Shown in pieces: positions 45,423 to 55,089 of a stretch of 64,000 nucleotides of DNA (the stretch's first letter is position 1; each line of letters starts with the position of its first letter). The stretch comes from an uncultured Clostridia bacterium (GTDB taxonomy: Bacteria; Bacillota; Clostridia; Lachnospirales; Anaerotignaceae). Position numbers and translations under genes: made by a program. The DNA lies in the NCBI GenBank assembly GCA_944383885.1, contig CALWRF010000018.1:1-64000 (forward strand). Reading direction: 5' to 3'. The notes under the pieces are model-generated. The model had not been told where the DNA came from, made no database searches, and saw nothing but the letters and a program-made list of their open reading frames with translations.

Positions 45423-47515
45423 TCTTCGTCTTCTTTCTCTTTTTCCTTTAGTCTATCAATAATATATTTTCCTCCAACTTCAGCACTTTTGCCAAAATTA
45501 AAAACATATTTTTCTACTATACCATCAATAACTCCAGCATATTTTTCTGATGAATTTAATAATTCTTCACAACTATAATATACTTTATCTAATTGATCTA
45601 AATTTAACGATATTCCTACTTGATTTCTCAATGTAATATCTAAAGGCTGATTCTTTAATTTAGTGTATTCCGGATTCATAACTTTCTTTGGTGTATTAAT
45701 AAATAATACAGGTTTTCTTGTTGCATAAGCAAATTCATAAGCTATATTAGACCAGTCGGATATTAAAATATCTGATTCAAAAACCGTGCTATTTGAAGAA
45801 AAATCTGTTTCTATAATAAAATCATCATTTACTTTTGATTTATATTTTTCAATAAAATCATTAATTTTAGCCGGATACCGTTTAATAAATTCCGGATGTG
45901 GTCTAATAATTATTTTAAAACTTTTATCTAAAATCTGAGAAAGAATATCATCTATACAACTCTCAATTATGTTATCTTTCTGCCATGAAGGAGCCACAAG
46001 TATTTGCTTTTTAGAATTTTCCTTTTTCGGCATTTGTTCGTATGCTCTTCTCAAATTTTCAATCAAACTGTATCCACAAGGAATAAGTCTTTTAGGTGGA
46101 AGGTTATAAATTTTTTCCGTTTCCCTAATTTCATCAATTGTGTGTTGACCAACACATAATATTGTATCATAATGATCTAAAGCACCTTTCCTTAAAACCA
46201 TATGCGTGCTAAGCAAGCCATGCATTATATAAACATATTCAACATCCTTTCTGACGTACGAACGTTTAATATGATATGTTTCCAAATCCGGCATAGTCAT
46301 TACAACCATATCCGCGTCCATTTTCATCATAAAAGGTATTAAACGCTTGTCCCCTATATAATAAGGAATAATTCGTGGCTCATTTTTTTGGAATATTGCG
46401 TCTTCAGGATCACTTGTTACATAGTGTATAACAATATCAGAATTTTTCAAAATATAATCTATTATGTTTTCAAAATACTTATAAAAGCCGCTTTTTTCGG
46501 AATAAAATACAAGCTGCTTTTCATCATCTTTAAAAAATTTCTTGTAATCAGCTTTTTCTCTTATTTTATAAGGATTGCCTTTTGAAGATTTTTCCTCAGC
46601 CTTACTTTCTGCCAAAGCTTTTTTACTTTCTTCTAAAGCTTCATAATCAATATATTTTTTAGGACTTATAAATGCATTAAGAAGCAATATCTGCAAAACA
46701 GCTACAATATTTCCACACATCCAATAAAATCCAACTCCTGCCGGAACAAAAGCTCCAAGGTAAAGTGAAAGACCCACCGAAAGAGCAGTTGTACCAATTT
46801 GGCTTACTTTTCCCTGCTCGGACTGAAGAACCTGAATTTTATTTTGAACAACACAAAGAAGAAGTGCTGTAAGACCAGCTACAACAGGTACCAAGTAATA
46901 TATTCCTCCTGTTGTAACTGGAACATTAGCAAGATTAAAGCCTAAAAAATTCATATTTATACTTTGGATGCTTTCAATTATTGCAGAAATATCAATATCT
47001 GAAAACTGATTTTGAATCTCAGCAAATTTAGGCACAAAATCCAAATGATTAAGTGCCTCAATAACAGCCAACTGTATTGAACCTGTTTCAGGATTTATTC
47101 CTGTAAGTTCGACAGTTTTATTAACAAAAGCTGTTATAATATCAGAATTCAAATGAAGAAGATGTTTTAAAGGTTTATATATAACATCGACAACACCCAT
47201 TAAAAGACCGAGCTGTATAAATAATGGCAATATGCCTGCCATAGGGCTATATTTTTCTCTTTTGTAAAGTTCAAGTTGCTTTTCTGAAATTATTTCTCCG
47301 TCTCCAGCATATCTTGCTTTTATAAAGTTAATCTCCGGCTGCAATTTAACCATTTTTATTGAATTTTTATGAACCCAAACAGATACTGGAAGCAATATAA
47401 TACGCGTAATTACAGTAAATATAGCTATAGATAACCAGTAATTTTTTAATATGCTATAGCAAAAATACATTATATAGCCCAATACTGTTCCAAGGGCAGA
47501 AATAATAGTACCCAT
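45419..47515 (-). CDS. YidC-like insertase fused to CDP-glycerol glycerophosphotransferase-like domain
   Basis: 698 residues. The N-terminal part (about 1-280) has YidC/Oxa1 features: TRIILLPVSVWVHKNS with the conserved Arg, a cytosolic hairpin (KYSPMAGILPLFIQLGLL), and VGFYWMCGNIVAVLQ near the last span. A basic linker follows. The C-terminal part (about 320-690) is TagF-like: YIMHGLLSTHM, LVAPSWQKDN, IIIRPHPEF and SDILISDWSNIAYEFAYATRKPVLFI. TagF-family enzymes add glycerol-phosphate units to wall teichoic acid. The ATG at 47513-47515 has AAGGAG in front; a TTG seven codons earlier is less likely. This is not the cell's housekeeping YidC. Confidence 0.85.
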   Translation of the reverse strand: MGTIISALGTVLGYIMYFCYSILKNYWLSIAIFTVITRIILLPVSVWVHKNSIKMVKLQPEINFIKARYAGDGEIISEKQLELYKREKYSPMAGILPLFIQLGLLMGVVDVIYKPLKHLLHLNSDIITAFVNKTVELTGINPETGSIQLAVIEALNHLDFVPKFAEIQNQFSDIDISAIIESIQSINMNFLGFNLANVPVTTGGIYYLVPVVAGLTALLLCVVQNKIQVLQSEQGKVSQIGTTALSVGLSLYLGAFVPAGVGFYWMCGNIVAVLQILLLNAFISPKKYIDYEALEESKKALAESKAEEKSSKGNPYKIREKADYKKFFKDDEKQLVFYSEKSGFYKYFENIIDYILKNSDIVIHYVTSDPEDAIFQKNEPRIIPYYIGDKRLIPFMMKMDADMVVMTMPDLETYHIKRSYVRKDVEYVYIMHGLLSTHMVLRKGALDHYDTILCVGQHTIDEIRETEKIYNLPPKRLIPCGYSLIENLRRAYEQMPKKENSKKQILVAPSWQKDNIIESCIDDILSQILDKSFKIIIRPHPEFIKRYPAKINDFIEKYKSKVNDDFIIETDFSSNSTVFESDILISDWSNIAYEFAYATRKPVLFINTPKKVMNPEYTKLKNQPLDITLRNQVGISLNLDQLDKVYYSCEELLNSSEKYAGVIDGIVEKYVFNFGKSAEVGGKYIIDRLKEKEKEDEE

Positions 47516-47556
47516 ATAAAACTCCTTAATGCTCAATAAAATGTATACCTTTTCAT

Positions 47557-48459
47557 TTATGCCGAATAATTGATTGGCATGCCATAATACAAATTACCTT
47601 GTTTTTCAATAATAATATAAATATTATATTTTTTACCAGCAACAAGTTTATCTTTCCTTACATATGTGTCAAATCCACAATTATAATATAAATCGTTACT
47701 AAAGTAATCAGCTGTATCTTTTCTTCCAAAACTTACTGTATCATAAAAGTCAATTTCGTCACTTCCAGATTCTTGAATGCCTAAGAATACATTTTGTAAA
47801 TCGCAAGTTTCGTTTTCTATAAAAGCCCAACCTCTTAAAAGAAATTCATCTTCATTAAACTCCAAGATAGAAACTGAATTTTTTATCGAAGAGCTAATAT
47901 TACTTAAATCCAATTCTATATCAATATCATCTCTTATTTGTGGCATATATTCCTTTATTCCATCTTTATTTTTTATAAGTTTTCTTCCCGTTCTTCCGAT
48001 ACCAGAATTAGATTCATTCTCGTAGTCATATAATAAAACTTCATAAATACCATTAGGTAAAATAAGAGTAGAAAACTCCGTTCCATAACCATGATTAGTT
48101 CCATATATTTTATAGTCTGGAAAACTATCTTGTAAATTTCTTGATATTAAATCTGTTTTAACACTATAAGTTTTTTTATCGCCTCTAAGCAGAACACTTA
48201 TTGTTTTATTTTCATTACTATCTTCTGTTTCACAAAATGCCCAACCATTTATAGCTACATCTTCCGTCATATTATTATAAACATTATAAAAATCGACTGC
48301 TAAACTAACATTAGAATTAAATGTTAGAGTATTTATATCAATTTCTTTTGGAGATTTTTTCCCTGTAAAATAAATTACAAAATTATTAGAAAACACCAAA
48401 ATAAAAATAAAAAGTAAAATAAAAATTATATAAATAAGTTTATTTTTACTGATGTTCAT
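47557..48459 (-). CDS. Membrane-anchored protein with two related outside domains
   Basis: 300 residues. One N-terminal anchor (LIYIIFILLFIFILVFSNNFVIYF) leads to two related beta-rich modules (about 50-165 and 190-300), each with a GWAF.E segment (INGWAFCETED, LRGWAFIENET), a DL/F...R.D region, and a Y-rich end. I do not recognise a named family. It sits outside the membrane, between a sulfatase-like enzyme gene and the YidC-TagF fusion. Its start overlaps the upstream stop (TAATG), so it is made together with the sulfatase-like protein. Confidence 0.75.
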   Translation of the reverse strand: MNISKNKLIYIIFILLFIFILVFSNNFVIYFTGKKSPKEIDINTLTFNSNVSLAVDFYNVYNNMTEDVAINGWAFCETEDSNENKTISVLLRGDKKTYSVKTDLISRNLQDSFPDYKIYGTNHGYGTEFSTLILPNGIYEVLLYDYENESNSGIGRTGRKLIKNKDGIKEYMPQIRDDIDIELDLSNISSSIKNSVSILEFNEDEFLLRGWAFIENETCDLQNVFLGIQESGSDEIDFYDTVSFGRKDTADYFSNDLYYNCGFDTYVRKDKLVAGKKYNIYIIIEKQGNLYYGMPINYSA

Positions 48460-49874
48460 TAAAAATTCACCTCCACTTCTGGCAAATTCAAACTAAAAAG
48501 TCGACTAAATATACATCTCATTGTATTCACATTAGTTAGTCCATCTATATCTAGTTCTTCTCCTCTATAATATACAGCATTCAAAACAGACCTTGCATCT
48601 TCATTTAAAACAATCTCATTGCCATTCTCATCCTGAGTCCATCTTGCGCTATGATCTGATTGAAGTACAATAATTGAGTCTGGATCTTTTGTTACAATAT
48701 TTCTAACTATTTCCTCAATCCTATTAGTAGTAAAGATGTATTGTCCAAGATAACAAGATTTATTTTTCCAATCATTTAATTCAGAAAAATTTGTCATATT
48801 TCCTTCTTCATCAAAAACAAAAGGTGCATGTGGAATAGCTAAATGCGCATAAGTAAAAACCGGTGTTACAGATGATTCATAAGTTTGCTTTAAACAATCT
48901 AATAATATCAATGTATTTTGTCTATCCACCATTTCATCTTTAGCTACAAGCAATGGATATAAAGCTGTATTATCTAAAACCATTTTCATAAAATCTCCAA
49001 ATACACTATCATATGAATCAGGTATGCTTCCATATTTTCCATCCCAACTGACTAAGTTTGAATAATTATTTATCTCATATCCATTTTTAAACATCAAATC
49101 AAACATTGGTGGATTTTCTCTATACTTCATTTTTTCTGCATGTAAAAGACCATCGCCATCAGAAATTACATAATCAAGATTTAGAATATTTGTTGTTATA
49201 GTAATTGTATCAATACTATCATTATGACTGTCTAATGAAACATTAAAGTTTAAATCTTTTAAAAAATCATAAAACTGACTATTATCATAACTATAATATT
49301 TTTTTATCGAGCTAAAACTTGAATATTCATCTAATAAAATATAATAAAAATTAGGAAATGTTGTTTCTTCATCTTTTTGTGTAATATATTCAATAGATGC
49401 ATTATTAGATTCAGCTCCTAATTTTTTAACTATATTTGGAATTGCTAAAATTAAGTTGAAAATTATTAGTCCACCAAAAATAATACAAAAAACTTTATTG
49501 GCTTGTATAAGTTTATTGCTACTTCTTTTCTTATAGATAAATATTACTAAATTTATAAAAATAAACAATAAAATTTCTAAGACATGCCAATATTTTAAAT
49601 TATTAAAAATACTTTTAAAAATATCTTCTACAATAGCAAAGTTAGAAAAAATTAATATAAAAATTAAAGTACAAAAAGTCGTATTAACTACATTTCTTAA
49701 AATAAGATATATAATAATAAACACGACTGCCGCAATAAACAATAAAACTAGTATTGGCATAAAAATTTCATATAACTCTGCTTCACCTACATTTCTTGTA
49801 TATAAGAATATAGCTGGGAAAGCACACATTAATATAATTGATAATATTGAAATAACTATATCACTTTTTTTCAT
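48459..49874 (-). CDS. Sulfatase/alkaline-phosphatase-superfamily membrane enzyme
   Basis: 471 residues. About four N-terminal spans (SILSIILMCAFPAIFLY, ILVLLFIAAVVFIIIYLIL, others) precede an outside domain with metal-site motifs FYYILLDEYSSFSS, HLAIPHAPFVFDEEG and VLQSDHSARW. This fits the LTA-synthase/phosphoethanolamine-transferase-like group that transfers or cleaves phospho groups on glycans. The nucleophile is not obvious (a Ser or Thr after DEY). A weak ribosome site. It lies between glycosyltransferase genes and the two-domain anchored protein. Confidence 0.75.
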   Translation of the reverse strand: MKKSDIVISILSIILMCAFPAIFLYTRNVGEAELYEIFMPILVLLFIAAVVFIIIYLILRNVVNTTFCTLIFILIFSNFAIVEDIFKSIFNNLKYWHVLEILLFIFINLVIFIYKKRSSNKLIQANKVFCIIFGGLIIFNLILAIPNIVKKLGAESNNASIEYITQKDEETTFPNFYYILLDEYSSFSSIKKYYSYDNSQFYDFLKDLNFNVSLDSHNDSIDTITITTNILNLDYVISDGDGLLHAEKMKYRENPPMFDLMFKNGYEINNYSNLVSWDGKYGSIPDSYDSVFGDFMKMVLDNTALYPLLVAKDEMVDRQNTLILLDCLKQTYESSVTPVFTYAHLAIPHAPFVFDEEGNMTNFSELNDWKNKSCYLGQYIFTTNRIEEIVRNIVTKDPDSIIVLQSDHSARWTQDENGNEIVLNEDARSVLNAVYYRGEELDIDGLTNVNTMRCIFSRLFSLNLPEVEVNF

Positions 49875-49877
49875 AAG

Positions 49878-51032
49878 TTACAATTTAACCTTTCTTTTAA
49901 TTAAAATATAAATTTTTTTTAAAATCCAATAAATCTTTGAATTATCATTGAGCATTGCTATAGCCATACATTTTATTCTATTTTTTTTTATATAACCAAC
50001 TATATCAAACTCTAAATTATTAATAGATGAATTATCTTTAGGCATTATCCCTAATAAGTCAACTTGACTTGATAAAAAGAAGAAGTCTTTTTCATCATAA
50101 TTATATAATTTATTCAAAGTTTCTTTTACATTTTTAGTCGAATTAGAAATCAAATATAAAATTGATGCCATTATATTAATTTTAGGCATGTAATATTTTC
50201 CGTCAAGCAATAAAAAGAATTTTTCACACGTTAACGCATCTTTATCAATTGCATCTTTTTTACGAAAATATTTTCTAAAACCTTCAATAAAAATATCATC
50301 ATCAATACCATCAAAAAAATGATTAAGGATATAATTAGATTCCATTACATCTCTCATAGAATTAGATACAATAGGCGCACTTGTATTTTCCCCTCCGCCA
50401 TCAACAAACCGACGATGATGGACTAAAACCTTTTGTATTATATTAATCTTATATTTCTTAACTACACGAATCCACATATCAAAATCTGGAAGTTGACGCA
50501 TAAAAGGATTATAAACTCCAATTGTATCATACACTTCCTTTCTTATGAGCATGCTTGGATGACAAATGCAGTTTCCATTTAAGAAAAAATGAGCTAACCA
50601 TTGCCCTCTTGTTCTATTAGGCTGCATAAATATTTTGTTGTCTTTCATAATCTCATTATTGTTTTCATCAATAAAAGATGCCCATGAAAAACATGCTCCA
50701 TAATCATCATGACTTTCCATAAATTCAACTTGTTCTTTTAGTCTGTCAGATAACCAAACATCATCTGAATTAATAAGAGCTATATATTTCCCAGTTGCAT
50801 TTTCTATTAAAAACCTATGGTTCTCAGCTGCACCTCTGTTTTCCTTAAAGAAATATGTTTTTATTCTTGAATCATCATATTTTTTTATTACATTAGCAGT
50901 TCCATCTTTTGAACAATCATCAGCAATCAATAACTCAAAATCTTTAAATGTCTGATTTAGTACACTTTCTATTGCTTCTCCAACAAAATTTTCATGATTA
51001 TAAGCTGGAAGTATAACAGAAACCAATGGCAT
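49878..51032 (-). CDS. Family 2 glycosyltransferase
   Basis: 384 residues. The GT-A fold starts VSVILPAYNHENFVGEAI, with FELLIADDCSKDGT and the metal DxD at LINSDDVWL. The catalytic region GNCICHPSMLIRKEVY and FDMWIRVVKKY follows; a C-terminal helical extension has no named domain. A cytosolic enzyme that adds one sugar to the growing polymer. AGGAAT-like site before the ATG. Surrounded by an acetyltransferase and the sulfatase-like gene. Confidence 0.88.
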   Translation of the reverse strand: MPLVSVILPAYNHENFVGEAIESVLNQTFKDFELLIADDCSKDGTANVIKKYDDSRIKTYFFKENRGAAENHRFLIENATGKYIALINSDDVWLSDRLKEQVEFMESHDDYGACFSWASFIDENNNEIMKDNKIFMQPNRTRGQWLAHFFLNGNCICHPSMLIRKEVYDTIGVYNPFMRQLPDFDMWIRVVKKYKINIIQKVLVHHRRFVDGGGENTSAPIVSNSMRDVMESNYILNHFFDGIDDDIFIEGFRKYFRKKDAIDKDALTCEKFFLLLDGKYYMPKINIMASILYLISNSTKNVKETLNKLYNYDEKDFFFLSSQVDLLGIMPKDNSSINNLEFDIVGYIKKNRIKCMAIAMLNDNSKIYWILKKIYILIKRKVKL

Positions 51033-51056
51033 TTTAATTCCTCCAAAATTAACAAC

Positions 51057-51728
51057 TTATTTAAAAACTTTTTTGTCAATATTATCCTTTATAACTTTAG
51101 CAGGTATTCCAGTTATAATTTTCTCACTTTCAATATTTTTTGTTATTACAGCACTCATTCCAACTATACACCAATCACCAATACTAATATGATCTTTTGC
51201 CATAGCCCCAATTCCAAAAAAGCAATTTTCTCCAACTACACATCCACCAACTGCTGAAACATGAACAGAAAAAAAAGTATTCCTTTTAATAATTGCGTCA
51301 TGCCCAACTATACATCCAAAATTAAGGAATACATTATCTTCGACAACAGCATTTGAAGCTATGTGGCAAAAGGACTGTATTACAACTCCCTTTCCTATTT
51401 TAGCTGTTGGAGATACAATGGCATTAGGACAAATCACATTAGCAAAATCATAACCATCCCTTTCAACTTTTTCATAAAGTTTCTTTCTTGATAATGGCTC
51501 ACCAGTAGCAATAATAACCTCAGCATCATTTTTATCTATACTATTCTTAAAATATTCATAAGTCAATACATTCTTACCATAAAATGTATTTTCTCCTTTA
51601 GAATCATCATATGTATCATCTATAAAACAAATTTCTTTCCATTTTTTTTCTGTTTCTTGTATAAGTTCAGCAGTATCACAAACTTCTTTACCAGCACCAC
51701 CAGCACAGTAAATAAATAAACTTTTCAT
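51057..51728 (-). CDS. NeuD/PglD-like sugar O- or N-acetyltransferase
   Basis: 223 residues. The N-terminal part (LFIYCAGGAGKEVCDTAELI, FIDDTYDD) is the PglD_N Rossmann-like domain. The C-terminal left-handed beta helix has hexapeptide repeats (ANVICPNAIVSPTAKIGKGVVIQ, IGHDAIIKRNTFFSV, ISIGDWCIVGMSAVITKNI). It would acetylate a nucleotide-sugar or glycan amine. Placed amid glycosyltransferases, it may act after the DegT-type aminotransferase gene. Confidence 0.88.
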   Translation of the reverse strand: MKSLFIYCAGGAGKEVCDTAELIQETEKKWKEICFIDDTYDDSKGENTFYGKNVLTYEYFKNSIDKNDAEVIIATGEPLSRKKLYEKVERDGYDFANVICPNAIVSPTAKIGKGVVIQSFCHIASNAVVEDNVFLNFGCIVGHDAIIKRNTFFSVHVSAVGGCVVGENCFFGIGAMAKDHISIGDWCIVGMSAVITKNIESEKIITGIPAKVIKDNIDKKVFK

Positions 51729-51777
51729 TTTATCCTCCTATAATTCTAAAAATATAATTATTTTTGATAATTAAATT

Positions 51778-52719
51778 TTATCTATTCTTTAATTTACTTG
51801 TTATTTTATTAGGTATAATTCCTTTTATAATCCATATAATAAATGGTGGAATCCAGTCTTTGAGACGTATTATTTTTCTTTTATTATCTTCAAATTGAAC
51901 ACTATTTATAAATTCTGTTGGTTTAATCATTCTAAGCTGACTTTTCACTCTTTCTTTATGTTCCATAAATTCATTATGAAACACTCCTCCAGTAAATTTA
52001 TCGTACTCATCAATAGTTTCAATTAAATTTTGTAAATTTTCTTCTTGACTTTTACCACTCCATTGTCCATTAGAATGGATTCTGTATATATTCATATTCT
52101 CAGACAAATAAGCAATCATACCATTTCTGCCTATCATAACATTTGTTAACCAATCATAAGCTACCATATCAAACATCTCTACAGGAAGCTTATCCAATTC
52201 TTTTTTCCTATAAACGCAATTAGAAAAATTACCTATAATATTATCTTTTACTAAATCTCTCGAAGTAATAAGTTGATATTCCTTTTCCGGAACCCAAAAC
52301 GGTTGTAAGTGAAACTTAAAATTTTCAAAATCACCTACGATATATCTATTAAAACTCATAGTACACTCTTGGTGTAATTCTAAAAAATCAACATGTTTTT
52401 GTAACCTATTTGGGTCAGTCCACAGATCATCCCCTTCCATAACAGCAACATATTTTGCATCGCAAGCTGCAAATCCACGTTTATAATTTTTTGTTATTCC
52501 AACATTTTCATTATTGTTCAAATACACAAAAGGTATTTTTGATTCCTTTTCTATATCTTTAATAATTTTAACTGTATTATCTGTTGACTTATCATCTGCT
52601 ACAATTATATTAAAATCAAATTCAGTTTTTTGTATTAAAATAGAATCTAAAGTTTCTTTTATAAATTTCTCATGATTATATGTTACTAAAAGAACATTTA
52701 ATTTCTTTTCTGATTGCAT
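51778..52719 (-). CDS. Family 2 glycosyltransferase
   Basis: 313 residues. LNVLLVTYNHEKFIKETLDSILIQ, FNIIVADDKSTDNTVKII, VAVMEGDDLWTDPN (DxD) and DWLTNVMIGRNG are the GT-A markers. Acts in polymer building. The start codon follows directly after the stop of the methyltransferase-glycosyltransferase gene, and AAGGATG lies inside that gene. Confidence 0.88.
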   Translation of the reverse strand: MQSEKKLNVLLVTYNHEKFIKETLDSILIQKTEFDFNIIVADDKSTDNTVKIIKDIEKESKIPFVYLNNNENVGITKNYKRGFAACDAKYVAVMEGDDLWTDPNRLQKHVDFLELHQECTMSFNRYIVGDFENFKFHLQPFWVPEKEYQLITSRDLVKDNIIGNFSNCVYRKKELDKLPVEMFDMVAYDWLTNVMIGRNGMIAYLSENMNIYRIHSNGQWSGKSQEENLQNLIETIDEYDKFTGGVFHNEFMEHKERVKSQLRMIKPTEFINSVQFEDNKRKIIRLKDWIPPFIIWIIKGIIPNKITSKLKNR

Positions 52720-55077
52720 TTATTTACTCATCCTTTTTCCTAATATATTCCACCAAATAGTTTTTTTAACTCTAGCCTCAAAAATCTCATATTCTTTTAT
52801 TAAATCTTCGAGTCTTGCTATTGTATTATCTGCTATTATTTTTTCTGCATTTAATTGTTTTTTACTATTTTCTAGATTTGCGTATGCTCCTTGAATTCCT
52901 CTATATTCATTTTCTAATTTTTTATACTCTTCATTTATTTCACTATAACCTTTATTCAGATTTTCATAAGCTACTTTTAAATCATTATATCCCAAAGACA
53001 AGTTCATATTATTGCTTTGTAAATCATTATAGCCTGTTGAAAGATTATCATAAGCATTATGCAAGTCATTATAACCAGTTGAAAGATTATCATAAGATTT
53101 TTTCAAATTTTCATATCCTTCTAAAAGATTAGTATAAGCATTTCTTAAATCCAAATAACCTTTGTTTCCAATTTCAGTAGCTTGTTCCATAGCATGAATT
53201 AAATTAGATGTGTAATTTTGAATTTCTTTATTTAAAATCTCGATTCTTGGTTTCATCTGTGATTCAAATGAATACAATTTCTTACATAACATCCTTCCAT
53301 TTTCAGCTATAAGCTCAAGTTCATTTGGATTATTATAATAATATTCTATTTTATTTAGAATATCATCTGAATTACTATCAATTTCAACAAAATTTTTGCC
53401 ATTAATATAAAATCCGTTATCTTTTTCAAATTCACAAGTACTAAAAATAGCTACTTTTCTTAAAGCAGCATCTACACATGTTGTAGTTGGAAATCCATCA
53501 AAAGCACCTTTTATTATAACACCACTTTTAACAGGTGATATAATAATGTCTTTATCATAGTAAAAATCATTAAGTTCTTTTGCAGTTTTATATTCATAAA
53601 ACTTAATTTTGCTTTGTATATCTGATACATCAATTACATTTTCATCAAAACCACCTAAAACATGGAACATTACATTATCTATTTTTTTAACTATTTTTTT
53701 TGCAGCTTCAATAAAAATATCATATCCCTTATCTTCACCTAATTTTGTATATTTATTTGCTACAAAGCATATATCCATTTGATTTTTATTTATTCCATAT
53801 CTTTTACAATTATCTACATCACAATTAATACTTTTTTCAGAAATTACAGCACCACCATATATAAACTCTATCTTATTAGGCTCACAAAACTTTTTATTAA
53901 TCAAATAACTATAAGTTATATTCTGTGTTACTATAACCTTTCTAAAAAAAGGTGAAGAAAAGAGTCTTTTTAATTTATAGTCCGACTCCTCATTATCTAA
54001 AGCAAAACCTCCACCTGGGTATAATTCAAAAACAAAAGGTATTTTATTTTTTTCTACACCGTCAATACAATAAAAAGCATTGTTTAAAAAACAAAAATAT
54101 GCAAGCCTTGATTTAAAACTATCATCAAACTTCATATAGGAATTAAATGGGTACATTATTACCTTATGTGAGTTTGCTTTTTTTATTAAGTCTCTTAATT
54201 TAATATCATCTTTTCTTTTTTGACTGCCACAATTTGTGTAAATCATTATGCTGTCAAAATGTTTAAGATATTCGTTAAATTCTATATCTCTAAATGACAT
54301 TTTATCACTTGGAAAATAGTCATCAACAATAACTAAATCTATCAATTTAGAACTGTCTTTTATTTCTTGAAATCTGCTTGCTTCTCTTTGTATCTCATGT
54401 AATTTATCAAGTATTTCCTTATCAATATCTTTTTCTGATGTTTTAAGAATAATCCCATATTCATTTTCTTCTACTATAAGTGTATATTTCTTTTTTACTT
54501 CTTCATACACTATTCTAACGCTTTGCCAATCTATATCATCAAATACTATAATTCCATTATCTTTGACCAGTTCACAATAATTTTCAGCATTAAATTTAAC
54601 AAAATCATAGTCATGATTTCCATCTATATGAAGCATTCCAATACTTTTTATTCGTTTTTTTATGTCAGATAAAGCCTCTGCACTTGTTTTTCTTATTATT
54701 TCAACACAATCGCTCATATTAAAATAATCTCTTAAAAACATCACATCTTTATAAATTTCAGGAAATGATATTAATGCCATTTTTTCATCTATTAAATTTT
54801 TAATATCATCAGAAATATCTTTTTCTTTTAAGCACTCATTTAGATAAGGATCTATACCAAAAGTTTGTCCGCCAAATTCCTTTACAGCTACAGAAGTTGA
54901 AAATAAACTTTTTCCCCTATATACTCCAATTTCTACAAAATTACTAAGTTCAAATATTTTGTAACTTAAAGCCATTAAAAAACATTTTTTTAAAACACTT
55001 CCACCAAACTCATCAAAGTATATTCGTTCATTTATATTTCTTACATCTTCATATAGTTTTAAAATATCATCTGCCAT
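52720..55077 (-). CDS. Methyltransferase-glycosyltransferase with heptad-repeat coiled-coil tail
   Basis: 785 residues with three parts. (a) About 1-210: class I SAM methyltransferase (FVEIGVYRGKSLFS and LHIDGNHDYDFVKFNA). (b) About 245-625: GT4-like glycosyltransferase (FVFELYPGGGFAL, CFVANKYTKLGEDKGYDIFIEA, VMFHVLGGF, SPVKSGVIIKGAFDGFPTT). (c) About 635-770: heptads with Leu and Tyr (YDNLSTGYNDLHNAYDNLST and repeats) ending near a KKTIWWNILG tail. It may methylate the chain end and set chain length by a coiled-coil ruler, as known for the O-antigen enzyme WbdD, which is not homologous in its kinase part. AAGGAG precedes the ATG. DegT-type gene is 12 bases upstream. Confidence 0.85.
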   Translation of the reverse strand: MADDILKLYEDVRNINERIYFDEFGGSVLKKCFLMALSYKIFELSNFVEIGVYRGKSLFSTSVAVKEFGGQTFGIDPYLNECLKEKDISDDIKNLIDEKMALISFPEIYKDVMFLRDYFNMSDCVEIIRKTSAEALSDIKKRIKSIGMLHIDGNHDYDFVKFNAENYCELVKDNGIIVFDDIDWQSVRIVYEEVKKKYTLIVEENEYGIILKTSEKDIDKEILDKLHEIQREASRFQEIKDSSKLIDLVIVDDYFPSDKMSFRDIEFNEYLKHFDSIMIYTNCGSQKRKDDIKLRDLIKKANSHKVIMYPFNSYMKFDDSFKSRLAYFCFLNNAFYCIDGVEKNKIPFVFELYPGGGFALDNEESDYKLKRLFSSPFFRKVIVTQNITYSYLINKKFCEPNKIEFIYGGAVISEKSINCDVDNCKRYGINKNQMDICFVANKYTKLGEDKGYDIFIEAAKKIVKKIDNVMFHVLGGFDENVIDVSDIQSKIKFYEYKTAKELNDFYYDKDIIISPVKSGVIIKGAFDGFPTTTCVDAALRKVAIFSTCEFEKDNGFYINGKNFVEIDSNSDDILNKIEYYYNNPNELELIAENGRMLCKKLYSFESQMKPRIEILNKEIQNYTSNLIHAMEQATEIGNKGYLDLRNAYTNLLEGYENLKKSYDNLSTGYNDLHNAYDNLSTGYNDLQSNNMNLSLGYNDLKVAYENLNKGYSEINEEYKKLENEYRGIQGAYANLENSKKQLNAEKIIADNTIARLEDLIKEYEIFEARVKKTIWWNILGKRMSK
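52960..53130 (-). repeat. In-frame short tandem repeats encoding heptads
   Basis: The DNA repeats in multiples of 21 bases within the methyltransferase-glycosyltransferase gene, each repeat giving seven residues such as NLSTGYN or DLHNAYD. It is a coding repeat, able to gain or lose units by slippage or recombination. Confidence 0.7.
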
Positions 55078-55089
55078 AAAATAATCTCC

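Noticed and set aside
52960..53130. Regular short repeats that could suggest a CRISPR array
   Set aside because: The repeats are in frame, 21-base multiples with no unique spacers, and encode heptads.
52815..53132. A long opposite-strand frame over the heptad repeats
   Set aside because: It is the shadow of the coding repeats of the methyltransferase-glycosyltransferase; it has no ribosome site and low-complexity Tyr/Leu/His content.
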